This document shows positions 24,328 through 34,525 of a stretch of DNA of 64,000 nt, in pieces. The DNA is from Peromyscus leucopus (lineage: Eukaryota; Chordata; Mammalia; Rodentia; Cricetidae). Position numbers and translations under genes: made by a program. The first letter of the stretch is position 1; each line of letters begins with the position of its first letter. The notes beneath the pieces were generated by a model that was not told the DNA's origin, made no database searches, and was given only the letters and a program-made list of their open reading frames with translations. The stretch covers positions 2,055,800 through 2,119,799 of the forward strand of contig NC_051076.1 in NCBI RefSeq assembly GCF_004664715.2. Reading direction: 5' to 3'.

Positions 24328-25699
24328 TATCCCTTAAGTGACACAACTAAGGGCAGGGCTGGCCAACCCAGGGACAAGGCGGCATCCAAAACAAAGTGCT
24401 CAGTCAGCTTATTCACCCCTCCCACCACAGCACACCACTGTTTCCATCACCAGGTTTTCAGGAGAATGGGAATTCTAAGGCTAATTTAACCAACCAGGCT
24501 TCACATTTAGAAAAGTAGAGACACGTGACTGATCCGATCCATTAATTTAAAAGCCAGAATGGGAAACGAGCGATGACAGAAACAGGCATTAAGGACAGTT
24601 AAGAACAAAGCCACTGACTTTAGTACTTAATTAAAATAAACAACATTAAAAAATAAAAATAATCAACTAAGTAGAGGGTTGACAGTGAAGTAATTTTAGC
24701 TCTGGAAAGATACTGACATGTAAACAGAGGTGAGCTGACCACTCTAAACGCCCTGCAAAACTAAACTTCCCTGTGGAAACACCAGGCAGAAGCCAAGGCC
24801 ACACAAACACAGGAAAACAAACTCCCTTCTAGGGCTTCAGGGGACATGCAGACCAGTGGACACTGGGGCTCCTCTGTCCCTTCGGTTATCCTGGGCACCA
24901 CCTTCTCTTGTCTTCCACTCCCGACAGTATGTGGTGTAATATCACTGTACGGTTTGCCTGTGGTCTCCCAAAGTGGCTGTCAGACGTCCAGTTCCTGGAG
25001 GTGCCTCCCCACCCACTCTACTGCAGCCTTTCCTATCCCCATGTCTGTTTTGTTCTTCGGTGGGGGCCTAAGCTCCTCTTCCTACACCCCGACCTACCTT
25101 CTTCCCACTCCGTTCCTTCCTATGCCCTTTCCTTAGAACCCACAACCTTATCGCTCCATCTTGCAGGGCTGAATTTCTCTCCACTGTCAGCCTTGGCCCC
25201 CGTGCTTGCCTGTGCATCTGGCTTTCCCCAGATGGGCCTCCCACTCCATGCTGGTGCTGGCCTCTTTCTTGCCTGTGAACCTGTCTGGAGAGCAGCTCCT
25301 GGCACATTCAGTTTGAAATTTCTTTCTGGGTCTTTACTGGTGGCTGTATTCCTGGCCTCCTGGCCACGTCTGAGGCACTCTCCCAGGGCATTGCGAAGGT
25401 GTATTTCTCTGTGCTCGCACTCTTCCCTGTTGCCCTCCCTCCATCCCCCACAAAACCTGTGACTACTTTTCACCATATGCTTCTCTGTGCATAACATGTG
25501 TCCAACCAATTCTTTGGGAGCCTCCTGAGAGTATGCTCTGAATTTCCCTTTTCTGCTTATAAAATACCCTGTCATGTGAACTCACATGCTCCCAAAATGT
25601 ACACAACTGTTTGCGCCCTCCCTCCTCCGTGTATATGCATGTGTGTGGGAGCCTCTGCTGGCCCAGGTTTCTGCCTCTCTGGTGGCTTTGCTTAAGACT

Positions 25700-25770
25700 A
25701 TTTTTCTCTGTATGCATTTAAAGTGCCTGGCACTAGTGGGAGCTCAACAGATGTTAATTCTTTTCTCCAC
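25700..25770 (+). repeat. Probable MIR/L2-type 3' end
   Basis: 'aaagtgcctggcactagtgg' followed by 'gagctcaacagatgtt' resembles the conserved 3' end of MIR/L2 elements. Old and short. Confidence 0.4.
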
Positions 25771-27066
25771 TTTTATCTAAGTATGTGAGGTCTAAGTCGG
25801 GTGTCCCTCTGCCGAACTGTGCCTGTTTTATGAGACAAACTGGAATATATTCTTGAGTAGGCACTGAGCTATTTCAGAAAGCCCCGCGGGGTGTAGCTCT
25901 TTCTGTCTCTCTGAACAAAATGTCACCGGTCCCACATATGGTATAGCTTTCCCTTCGACAATATATCCACTTTCGTCTCCCTACTCCACGTCCACAATCG
26001 GCTTCCTTGTACCCCCAGCTAGTTAAGTGTCTTTTTGGTGCCCCACTCTTTCAGTGTGAAAGTGCCGCTGGGTTTGGACTCCAACTGCAGGTTTTGTGCC
26101 TCTGAGCCTCTTCCTGTAGAAGTGGAGACGGTCGCTCTGAGTATGGCATGAGAGGGGCACGCAGGTTTCTCCCCGGGGCCCGGGAAGAGATCAGAGTCTC
26201 TGTTCAGGATGCCCTGTGTGCCCCCACCGCAACCTTCGGGCTCGCTCCTCGTCTACAGATGGCGAGTCAGCACAGGACGCCGTGCGCCTCTCGGGCACGC
26301 CGAGCTTCCGAGAATCCCTTTCCCCAGAACCTGCCGTCCTGTTCCCGGCTACCCTTACGTTTGGGGTCTTTTGGTGTCTCTCCCCGGGATGTGGTGTAGG
26401 GTCGCTGCCACGCGGGACGGGGTGCGTCTCCGGGAACCCAACGCAGAGCGCCGGAGTCCCCGGGAGTGCGAGGTGTGCCCCCTCCCCCTCCCCGCAGCGC
26501 CCGTGTCCCGGCCTTCGCGAGTACACGGTGTACACTCCCGCCTACACGCGGGGTGCCAGTGTCTCCGCGTCCCCGGGAGTGCAGGCTGTGTCCTCACCCC
26601 CACGGAGCGCCGCTGCCCCTCGCTCTGCGGCGTCACCGCCCCTCGGCGTCGCCCCGAGAACTCGGACCGCCGGCCCCCGGTCCGTACCGGTAGCTGCGCG
26701 CGCCCCCTCCGTGGGGAGGGCGGCCGCCGCACGTCTCTCCTCGGGACCGAACAAGTCAGGAGCCCCGCGGGCGCCGTCGGAAAGTCCCGCAGCGGCGGCG
26801 CAGCCCAGACCGGGCCGACCCCGCCGCCAGGGGCCGCCCGCCCGCCGCCGCCCGCCCGCGCCCCAGTCCCCGCCGCCCCGGCCCGCGGCGTCGGCGTCCC
26901 CGGCCGGCCCCGCTCCGCTCCCCTCCGCGGGCGCCGAGGCAGCAGCGGCAGCCAGCGCCCCGCCGGCGCCGCGCCAGGGGCCGGGCAGAAAGCGCAGCGG
27001 CCGCCGCCTCCCCGAGCGCCGCCCGCCCGGCTGCCCGGTCGCCCCGCCGCCCGGCCCGCCGCTCAC

Positions 27067-27213
27067 CTTGTGGCTCTGGTAAGTCTCCAGCGCCCGGATC
27101 GCCGTCTCGGTGAGCTTCACATGCAGCACGGTGATGTTGTCCTGCCCCAGCCGCCCGCACGCCAGCCCGTAGCGCTGCTCCTCCCGCAGCCCCGCCGCCC
27201 CCCCCGCCGCCAT
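27067..27213 (-). CDS. Ell2: ELL2 coding exon 1 (RNA polymerase II elongation factor ELL2, N-terminus)
   Basis: ELL2 raises the Pol II elongation rate by suppressing transient pausing and works in the nucleus within the super elongation complex with P-TEFb and AFF scaffolds. In plasma cells it promotes secretory-form immunoglobulin heavy-chain mRNA processing (established for the family). The sequence shows a minus-strand ATG at 27211-27213 followed by 49 codons. They begin [16 protein letters not shown] and include [18 protein letters not shown], which I recognise as the start of the ELL/ELL2 N-terminal domain. LGQDNITV and the Gly/Ala-rich start favour ELL2 over ELL and ELL3. The exon ends ...CAC AAG followed by GTGAGC (donor at 27066-27061), phase 0. 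The reading frame stays open past the donor to 26542, but that extension is Gly/Ala/Arg-rich island sequence and not family-like. The start sits in AAGATGGCGGC, a strong initiation context. Exon 2 lies at 9449-9496. Identification is by recognition, not by a search. Confidence 0.95.
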
Positions 27214-27217
27214 CTTA
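27206..27217 (-). promoter_or_regulatory. Ell2: TISU / YY1-like element over the ELL2 start codon
   Basis: The minus strand reads TAAGATGGCGGC across the initiator ATG. The TISU consensus is SAASATGGCGGC, so 11 of 12 positions match (T instead of S first). AAGATGGCGGC is also the core YY1 site. Such elements direct efficient initiation on short leaders and position transcription starts just upstream. Whether it acts as TISU here depends on the unknown leader length. Confidence 0.55.
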
Positions 27218-27345
27218 AACGCCCCGGGGTGCCACCGCGGACGCCGCTCGGGCTCCAGCCTCCACTGCGGCCGCGGCTGCTCGGGCTCCTGCAGCCGCCG
27301 CCACAGCTACGGCCATCCCGCTGCTGACGTACTGTCATAGACTGC
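27214..27345 (-). promoter_or_regulatory. Ell2: Probable ELL2 5' UTR / transcription start region
   Basis: This G+C-rich stretch lies immediately upstream of the ATG on the minus strand, between the start codon and the CCAAT/GC-box cluster. A transcription start is expected here, but the exact position cannot be read from sequence. It includes a TGACGT core at 27325-27330. The 5' UTR length matters for interpreting the TISU-like start context. Confidence 0.5.
27325..27330. promoter_or_regulatory. CRE half-site core (TGACGT)
   Basis: A TGACGT core lies about 110 bp upstream of the ELL2 ATG, at or near the presumed transcription start region. Confidence 0.35.
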
Positions 27346-27472
27346 GCGCAGCCAGACCTCGGGCTTCCACGGCCGCCGGCCGCCCCACCCTCGAGCTCGC
27401 GCCCCGCCCCGGCCGCTGCTCATTGGCCTGCGTCCCCACAGAGCCGCCCTCATTGGCCGCCCTTCACCTCGA

Positions 27473-27482
27473 GGGGGCGGGG
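27473..27482. promoter_or_regulatory. GC box (GGGGGCGGGG, Sp/KLF type)
   Basis: A consensus Sp1/KLF GC box sits between the two pairs of CCAAT pentamers in the ELL2 upstream region, as expected for a TATA-less CpG-island promoter. Confidence 0.6.
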
Positions 27483-27534
27483 CCCAAAGTCGCCGGAGTT
27501 TTGCTCGGGACGGGACGTCCGACAGAGGAGAGGT

Positions 27535-27542
27535 TGACGTCG
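27535..27542. promoter_or_regulatory. CRE-like site (TGACGTCG)
   Basis: This site differs from the CRE palindrome at one base and lies 34 bp proximal to the perfect CRE. It is part of the ELL2 upstream cluster. Confidence 0.45.
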
Positions 27543-27568
27543 GGGTGACGCGCCGAGTTAATCGCACC

Positions 27569-27576
27569 TGACGTCA
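27569..27576. promoter_or_regulatory. Palindromic CRE (TGACGTCA)
   Basis: A perfect full CRE palindrome TGACGTCA lies about 360 bp upstream of the ELL2 ATG, inside the CpG island. It is the high-affinity CREB/ATF site. Two more TGACGT cores lie nearby at 27535-27540 (followed by CG) and 27325-27330. Confidence 0.65.
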
Positions 27577-27699
27577 CGTCTCTTCTTGGCTCGCCTGCGG
27601 CGATTGGCCGAGCCGTTTGGGGGATCCCCTGCTAATTGGGCGTCAAGGTTACCAGATCTGGTCGTCTCAGTCAAAGCCCCGCCCCCTGGCGGGTAATAG

Positions 27700-28559
27700 T
27701 GGACCGAACGCAGTAGTCGGTGGTGAGGACCCCCATCCCGCACGGGTCGAGGCAGGCCAGGCCACCAAGTACGGATTTTTGCCTTCCGACAGCTGCGGAA
27801 GCTCTGGGCCTTGATGTCCCTCTGAGGGGCGGACGCAGTAGGCAGTCTCCAGAGCTTTTCCTTAAAAGGAAGTTCAGTAGAGGAGTGAACCGAGGATACT
27901 TCATTCCAGACTTGAAATTACGTAGTCGGCTGTAGTCTTCAGCAGTTGTGTGGAGCAACTTCAGTACAGAATTATGCCAGAAGGTTAAATGTGTTTCGTG
28001 CGGTAGGCATGGTACAATAAATAGAGTTGAACATCAAAGCCTTTCAGGACCAACTCATACATGCGTGTGGTCTTATGGGAACAGAATATGGTCTGGCACT
28101 CACCCCATGATCAGGATTATGTCTTTTAATGAGGCATGGGAAAGCCGTGCCGTTTGGGGTTTCTTCTTTCAGAGGACCCTAGAAGAGTAGAACTGATCTT
28201 GACCTCGGTGGAAAGAAACATGGACACCCGTTCTCTGAGTCTGTTCGAGATCTCTACGTTTCATTGGACAGGACTGCGAGAAAACCTGGCTAGGCTTTAG
28301 GCTAGTAAAAGGTCTTATTGAGGTTAAATGGAGGAGGTGGAGGCCAAAGTGTAAGGAGGCTTGGCTTACTCTCTGGTCCGGTTTATGCTCTGTGTGGGCA
28401 TGGCTAGAGGAGAGCGCCTAAGCTCTTCGAGCTGTGTGTGGATTGACGAGATAGGTTTTCCCTGAAGAGGCCAATAACTGGGTGACCAGAAACACAAGAC
28501 AAAGTCGGTATGTAATATATGAGAGAATAATAATAATAATTTTAAAAATACCACACACC
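27700..28559. other. Upstream flank of the ELL2 island, no gene seen
   Basis: Unique-looking DNA between the CpG island and the first SINE. Short frames exist on both strands (up to 95 codons on the minus strand at 27671-27958) but none is recognisable. An upstream antisense transcript is possible from such a promoter, but nothing in the sequence proves it. Confidence 0.5.
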
Positions 28560-28668
28560 AGACAATTGCTGAGCTGAGGCTGGGGGATTGACTGTGTAGG
28601 GTTCTAGGCCAGCTGGACTACAAACCAAGCCTGTCTCAAAAAACAACAGCAACAAAAAATAACAACAA
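28560..28668 (+). repeat. Degenerate B1-related SINE fragment
   Basis: 'gagctgaggctgggggattg', 'gttctaggccagctggacta', 'aagcctgtctcaaaaaacaa' then an A-rich tail. It lacks the B1 5' part. Confidence 0.5.
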
Positions 28669-28798
28669 AGAATCAAGTGAAAGATTTGAAAGCTGGGATA
28701 GGCATTCTGTAAAAATGCCCTTTTTTCGTTTTTGTTTTAAAATTTGAGATGTTCATTATTCTCAGATTGTAAAACCTTACTATGTCTTTGCTAGGATT

Positions 28799-28974
28799 CT
28801 TTGTTTGTTTGTTTGTTTGTTTGTTTGTTTTGAGACAGAGTTTCTCTGTGTAGCTTTGTGCCTTTCCTGGAACTCACTCTGTAGTTCAGGCTGGCCTCGA
28901 ACTCACAGAGATCCGCCTGCTTCTGCCTCCCGAGTGCTGGGATTAAAGGCGTGCGCCACCACTGCTCAGCTCAG
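28799..28974 (-). repeat. B1 SINE with (GTTT)n tail
   Basis: (tttg)n is followed by 'gagacagagtttctctgtgt', 'agctttgtgcctttcctgga' (the cricetid-type variant), 'caggctggcctcgaactcac', 'gggattaaaggcgtgcgcca'. Relatively young. The plus-strand ORF at 28805 is antisense B1. Confidence 0.9.
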
Positions 28975-30947
28975 GGATTCTTTTTATAGGTATTTAATCA
29001 GTATTTCTCTAGCTTTTTAATACAGTTGGGGCTATGATCTCTTTTGATTCCTTATCCACTCCACACCTAAGTAAATGCCCCCCCTTTTTTCCAGACCCTC
29101 AAGCCTTCTATGTTTATACTGCGAGTCTCAGAAGGAATTATCTTCCTGTAGTGTAGGGATTAGATAAAAGCATTGGTATCTAGTATAGTTTCATCAAGAG
29201 AGATCACTTTGTAAATTGTCCTAATTTCAGCCCACTAGTATTACTTCTATTAACATATGGTTTACACCTGTTAACTTGTGTCAATTCCCTTAAATTCACT
29301 GAATAGGGAAATTAAGGCAATAACAAAGGATGAATTACAAAATTTACAGGGGAAAATAAAAGCTTCATCTTTCCTCCTAAAATACCTTACTCAAATACTT
29401 CATATCTAAGTGAAATATAGTCTGGAAAGAAATTGTATGTGAATTCTTTATTCTTGTCTTCTTTACTTCTATAGGGAAGAACTTACCACACGTCTAAAGC
29501 CTTGGTTATTTGGGGGTGGAGTGAACATGGAGATGGGGGAGGTTTGGCTAGAACAAGTTAAGCCTGTACCCACTGCTTTTCCGGTGAGGGTGGGTAAATC
29601 CCCGCCCACAGGAGATCCTAACTTAGTCTCCTCTTACTAAGAATTCTGATGACATCCAAAGGGTGGGGGAGTTTTCACTGTAGTTTTCAAACATCTAATG
29701 TCTGCCCCCTTTTCTAGTAGGTGATTATTTTCTTAATTTTAGGTAACTTTTTCTCACTCCTTATTTTAATGGAAATCAAACATTTTAATGGGTAATATGG
29801 TGTTGTAGTGAGTTAATGTTTATTTGCACATTGTTTTTCCCTTTTGAGCTTTCCAATTGGGGGTGGAAGCAATCTTCATGAGAAATGTCTAATAGACTTC
29901 TTGATTGATTATGCCAACCCAAAGCAAATGGTAAAGTTGTGCTGCCCTTAAAGATAATTAATTTGAAGAAGGCTGATGAAAATCACCCTTTGGGATGGTT
30001 ACCACTGTATACATGTTTTCTGTATCTTTGTTCAGCTTAAATAATTAGTCACTAAATGCCAGCTAAGTGTAACATGCTGTGGAAAAAAATTTAAAAATTA
30101 AATGTTATGGTTTCCAGGGGAGTTTTCTTCATAAATGTGAATGAACCAATACACAGCAAAGCAATTAGAGAATTAGTAAATGCTAATTTGGATATGTTGG
30201 TGATGAGCTTAAACCATGCAAAGAAAGAAGTCTGGGGAGGTTTTGTGGAGGTGGTAAAACTTTTAAGGTCTCTTGACTGCTAAGTAGATTCTTGATAAGT
30301 AGAGGTGGTACAGACAGAGAGAGGCCAATAAAAATTACTGTAATAATCACTCTAGATAAACCCATTCATTTTGTGAATGAGGAAACACAGACCCCATTAA
30401 TTTAAAAGCAATGCGCCTAACCTATTATAATTGGAAGAGATGGTTCTGAGTCAGCTTTTTAATCTAATGCCTATGTATGTCAAAGAGATACTGTTGTGTT
30501 TCACCGAAGAAACCCACCTTAATGCCACAAAAGGACAACGGGAAGTAATCTGAGCCAGGGCCTACCATGGCTTTGTACATGTGTACATGTGTAGTTTCTC
30601 TGGCCTTCAGATGCAGCAGCACCCTCATCTGTAGTTGCTGCATATTTAAGGACCATTTCCAATGTTTCTGATATCTTCAGGACCCATTTGGTACCCAAAT
30701 AAGTGAAACGGGACCAAACAAAATGTCATAGGGATGGTGGTACTAGATTATGGTGAGCTGGGATTATGTAAAGGCCTGATAGTTTCTTAGTCCAGCAGAT
30801 TATTTTAAGTGATCGTGAACGGGTTCAGTATCGACAGATTTAATTTTTAGGCAAATCTGGAAGACCATAATTTTTACTCAAACCTTTTGATTTTTATTAG
30901 CATCTACCCAGACATTTTAATGTAAATTCTCTGTGTAGTAGTCTTTG
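28975..30947. other. Intergenic stretch without recognisable features
   Basis: A+T-rich, no repeat family or gene recognised. Only short chance frames are present. Confidence 0.5.
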
Positions 30948-31045
30948 AGGTGGGCACAGTGACAAGTCTGCTATCCTAGCACTTGAGAAGCTTAATGTAG
31001 GAGAATTAAGAGTTCCAGGCCAGGTTGGACAACAGAGTGGGGGCT
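30948..31045 (+). repeat. Old B1-like SINE fragment
   Basis: 'gaggtgggcacagtgacaag', 'ctatcctagcacttgagaag', 'agttccaggccaggttggac' follow B1 order with strong divergence. Confidence 0.5.
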
Positions 31046-31689
31046 TGTTTAATAATTTCTTGTTAGAAAGGGTTAGAGGTGGACTGGAGTGCTATGTAAA
31101 TAAAAAGAACCAGAGGACTTGGACTGAGGTGGGTTTCAGCAAACATCTTGTATTTCTGTCGATGGTATGTTTATCTAGGCTTGGGTTAAGAATGGTATGT
31201 ATATGGATGTTGGGAAGGGAAGTTGAGTCCTTCTGTAGCCATATATACAGAGAAGGCCCAAGACAAATGGTTTTTTAAAAGGGACTGCCCATCATGGCAG
31301 TCCTTCAGGTACCCACTTCAGTGATCATTCTTGGATACTAGAAGAACACTGGGATTGGTGTGTGCATACCCTGGCACAGGCAGCTCCTGCTTTCTCCCAC
31401 AGGCTATCCTCTGAGCATTCTCCTCCATATTTAGTCTCCTTTTAGGACAGTGTGGCACTTTTAAGTGCTTGATCTGGATATAGGGAGAGTTGGTTCATGT
31501 ACCCTATCAGCTCTGCAGCATCCCGCATCCTCTTCTGTTCTATTCCTTCCTTGACACTAGGAGCTGAGTAGTGATAGCGTAGTTATCTTTATTTTTTTAG
31601 AGCTATTGAACACAACAGGTTCTTTTCCAGACAGATAACACTTCGTTTTTTACTAACACCCTTGTAAGCTGTCTACTGCTCTAAAGGTG

Positions 31690-32000
31690 GTGGCACCTGG
31701 GAGAATGGAGACAATAAATGAGGCAGGCTAAAGTCTCATCAATAGCCAACTTTATTCAAAGCACCAGGCAATGTATACTCTGAGGGTTAAGAAGAGTCAC
31801 ATGAGTAAAGTGTGCAATCACAACAGCAAACTGAACATGGCAGGCAAGCGTCAAACAGCACAAACATGTTTTTTCATAGAAGCATATAAAAAAAAAAAAC
31901 AGCCAGTTGTAATGAATAATCGAAAGTAAATTCACTCCTGTCCACTATGCCTGGGAGGGGCACGAAAGAATAATCAAGAGCAATTCTGTGTTTTTGAAGA
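31690..32000 (-). mobile_element. Possible LTR fragment
   Basis: On the minus strand an AATAAA occurs in 'tttgaataaagttgg'. The block 'gacaataaatgaggcaggct' and the following text look like the 3' part of a rodent LTR. No termini were identified, so this is tentative. Confidence 0.35.
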
Positions 32001-32489
32001 AACTGAGGTCACAAGACTCTTGTTTCTTGGAGTTTTTTCACAAGCACCCAGAAATCTCCCCACATGACATAAGCTTCTTTCTCCCTAATTTTGTTGTTGT
32101 TCTTTTTTTCTTTTCTTTTCTTTTTGCCTTTTCTCATTTGAAGACACATCTTTAAGAGGTTGTGTGTCCTTTGGAAAGAAAAGTCATATTTTATTATCTT
32201 GCTTACCAAAACAATAACAGCAAAACTAACTCCTGTCTTGATGAAGGGAACCCTTCATAAGACAATGACCAACAATCTTTTTTTCATACATGACAATTGC
32301 TTTATGGCTTCTCAGCGTAGTGTGAAGCCCCAAAGGAGGTCAAATAAACTCTAAGAAGAGTGCTGCAAAGAAGCTCAAATGTTTCCAAATAAATTCAAGA
32401 TTTAGGTAGAAGGGGAATGTGCTGCTTGTCTGCCCAACTTTGCACTTCTAAACGTGTTAACAGTGAACAAATACCATCAACACTAAGAA

Positions 32490-32583
32490 ATGGTCTGGAT
32501 GTAGAGCTCAGGCCTGCCTCAAACTCACTGTCTCCAGTCTCTTGAATGCTGAGATTACAGTCGCTTCCCACCGTACCAGGCTT
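32490..32583 (-). repeat. Degenerate B1-like SINE fragment
   Basis: 'ggatgtagagctcaggcctg', 'cctcaaactcactgtctcca', 'gctgagattacagtcgcttc' in antisense B1 order. Confidence 0.5.
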
Positions 32584-32644
32584 ACTCGCTTATTCCTGAT
32601 AAGGCTTTATAGTTTAAAAGCAATTAAGTTATATTATCTCTGAA

Positions 32645-32785
32645 TTTCTTTCTCCTAGAACTTTGTGAGGTAGCTATTGTTCTAGACTCTCTGTACTTTT
32701 GAGATAAATGAGGCTCAGAGAGGTTGTGTATGATTCACAATATGAGTAACAGAGCCAGGTCAGATCTCTGGCGTTGTTTTCCAAA
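32645..32785 (-). repeat. MIR SINE (ancient)
   Basis: 'ttgagataaatgaggctcag', 'agaggttgtgtatgattcac', 'gagtaacagagccaggtcag' match the antisense MIR core, including the 'gaggctcagagaggtt' word. It predates rodents, so flanking DNA here is old unique sequence. Confidence 0.65.
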
Positions 32786-33889
32786 TCTATCAATCTACTT
32801 TTGGACATGGCTCAGAGGTCTGAAGGTTTAAACTGAACATGAGACGTTGGGCCCTCGTAGGCACATTGGGAACTGATTTTGTTGATGCTGTTGAAAGAAC
32901 ACTGAATCATATGAACCATCCCCTTTCACGATAAACACTAAACATATTTCTAAATAGCAAGCAAGAAAAAAAAGTGATCCATTTAGTTTTGGTGACTTAT
33001 TGAGATTTATGAAAACTAATTCTAGTGTTTGTGTAAGTCATGTATGATTTGTGTTGCATTGCAACCTTTTGTGTAATAAGTTTGCAGAGTACATACATGC
33101 CCATTTGAAAAGACCTCACATGATATTTCAAAATTATTAGATTTATAGTTCTCATATCTTTGCTTGTATTGCATGTCATTCATACCCATGATTTATTTGA
33201 CAATGTGTCTTTGGTCAAAAGTACTCCAATGATATTACCTGTTCCCATGGGAAAATGCCAGTTACTTTATGACATAATTTCTAGTACTTACTATGCAGAA
33301 AGTATACAATAAATATAGCTCACTTATAAACTTGGAAGATCTTTGTGGTTCAACTTAGAGGGCTAGAATCACAGCTGTGGTGGGTCACGTTTTATATTCA
33401 GTCATTCAAATACTGATTCAAGTATTTGGTCCTGGGTCCTTTATAGTGTACTGTTTGGGGACCTTTTGCTACTGCTTGGGATTTGGAAAATTAAGCAACA
33501 TGATACTTTCAGGTTAGAATATTTACAGAGCTAGAACTAGGCAGTGCAGTCTAACAGGAAATAAGCTACAAGGATAAGGCATGTTATGCAAGAAGCATTG
33601 TATAGACATCAATTAGTGACATGACAGCAGTTCTAGATTGCTGGAAATCATTCAGCTCAGCATGCAGGGAAAGCGTCATGGAAGAGTTAGCATTGGGGTG
33701 TAAAGCTTGTATTTGGAACTAACGTCTCCCCAGCTCATAGGATTCAATGCTGTCTCCAGCTGCTGCTGCTGTTTTGGAGGGTAGTAGAACCTTTGGGGTG
33801 TAAGGCCTAGCCTGCAGATGTAACTACTAGGGGTGACCCTCAAGGGTGATGTTCCTGTTTCCAGTTTGCTTCTTGACCTTCTGAAATGT

Positions 33890-34060
33890 GAGTCAGCTCC
33901 TTCTAAAGATATTATACTGTGAACAGAGCCAAGCCGGCCATCATGCCTTCCCACCACGAAGACTAGTTGATAGTCCCACAAACTGTGAGTTAATATAAAC
34001 TTCTTCCTTAGGATGCTTCTGTCTGCTGACTGTCACAGTTATGAGAAAAGGAACCATTGT
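33890..34060 (+). mobile_element. Possible MaLR-type LTR 3' end
   Basis: 'actgtgagttaatataaact', 'tcttccttaggatgcttctg' and 'tgactgtcacagttatgaga' resemble the polyadenylation end of MLT/MT-type LTRs ('actgtgagccaaataaac'-like). Diverged, with an uncertain 5' limit. Confidence 0.35.
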
Positions 34061-34239
34061 GTTTTTCACCTGCGATAAAGTATTAAAACATTTTAAATAT
34101 AAGGATGCTGTATTTATATAGGAGCTAGTAGGAGATGAGTGAGGCAGAGACAGCACTGTGGTTTGACTGTCATATGAGACAAAGGGGCTTTCAAGAGATG
34201 GTGGAGAGAGTTTTTCCTGTTGGTTTAAGGAGCACAACT

Positions 34240-34388
34240 TTGCTAGGCAGTGGCAGCACACACCTTTAATCCCAGCACTCAGGAGGCAGAGGCAGGGGAA
34301 TCTCTGAGTTGAGGCCAGTCTGGTCTACAGAGTGATATCTACGACAGCCAGGGCTACACAGAGAAACCCGGTTTTGAGAAACAAAACA
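34240..34388 (+). repeat. B1 SINE
   Basis: 'ctaggcagtggcagcacaca', 'cctttaatcccagcactcag', 'ttgaggccagtctggtctac', 'gacagccagggctacacaga' then an A-rich end. Confidence 0.87.
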
Positions 34389-34525
34389 AATCAGGAGCAC
34401 AGATTTGTGAGCATTGGGGAGCTAGTGGAGGCTCTTTAATTGGAGCTCTCTAATCCAAGGTGGAGCTATTCAGGGGAATGAAGAATAAATAATGGATAAT
34501 AATGGGAGATACTTGAAGAAAGAAG

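Larger units (their letters stand above)
9497..27066 (-). other. Ell2: ELL2 intron 1 (17,570 bp)
   Basis: The intron is bounded by GTGAGC at the exon 1 side and TATAG at the exon 2 side. Its first roughly 700 bp (26380-27066) are still CpG-island sequence. The remainder is A+T-rich DNA with many SINEs, two URR1 elements and one longer hAT-like element, listed separately. Stretches 9497-11900, 11930-12825, 15501-16929, 17221-17637, 19575-21681 and 23006-26130 hold no exon, RNA gene or clear repeat that I can support, apart from short homopolymers, the ORF at 20786-21166 and the MIR tail near 25705. Confidence 0.9.
27422..27639 (-). promoter_or_regulatory. Four CCAAT boxes in gene orientation (NF-Y type)
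   Basis: The plus strand has ATTGG at 27422-27426, 27452-27456, 27603-27607 and 27635-27639, so the minus (ELL2) strand has four CCAAT boxes. The first three sit in (C/T)GGCCAATNN-like contexts close to the NF-Y consensus. Spacings are about 30 bp within each pair and about 150 bp between pairs. Confidence 0.6.
26380..27690. promoter_or_regulatory. Ell2: CpG island of the ELL2 promoter, exon 1 and early intron 1
   Basis: The DNA switches abruptly from A+T-rich to extremely G+C- and CpG-rich here, densest at about 26630-27300, and reverts by about 27700. It covers the first coding exon, the presumed 5' UTR and upstream promoter, and about 0.7 kb of intron 1. This is typical of a broad, TATA-less promoter; I see no TATA box upstream of the start on the minus strand. 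The many overlapping open frames in both directions come from the scarcity of A+T-rich stop codons. The limits are judged by eye. Confidence 0.9.

Noticed and set aside
26209..27327. 372-codon plus-strand frame (and overlapping 288-, 223- and 134-codon frames)
   Set aside because: They lie in the CpG island where stop codons are rare, are Pro/Ala/Arg-rich, overlap in several frames and both strands, and run antisense across the real ELL2 exon 1.
27671..28190. Divergent gene upstream of ELL2
   Set aside because: Short unrecognised frames only (65 to 95 codons); no splice-supported or family-like coding sequence, so only a possible promoter-antisense RNA remains.
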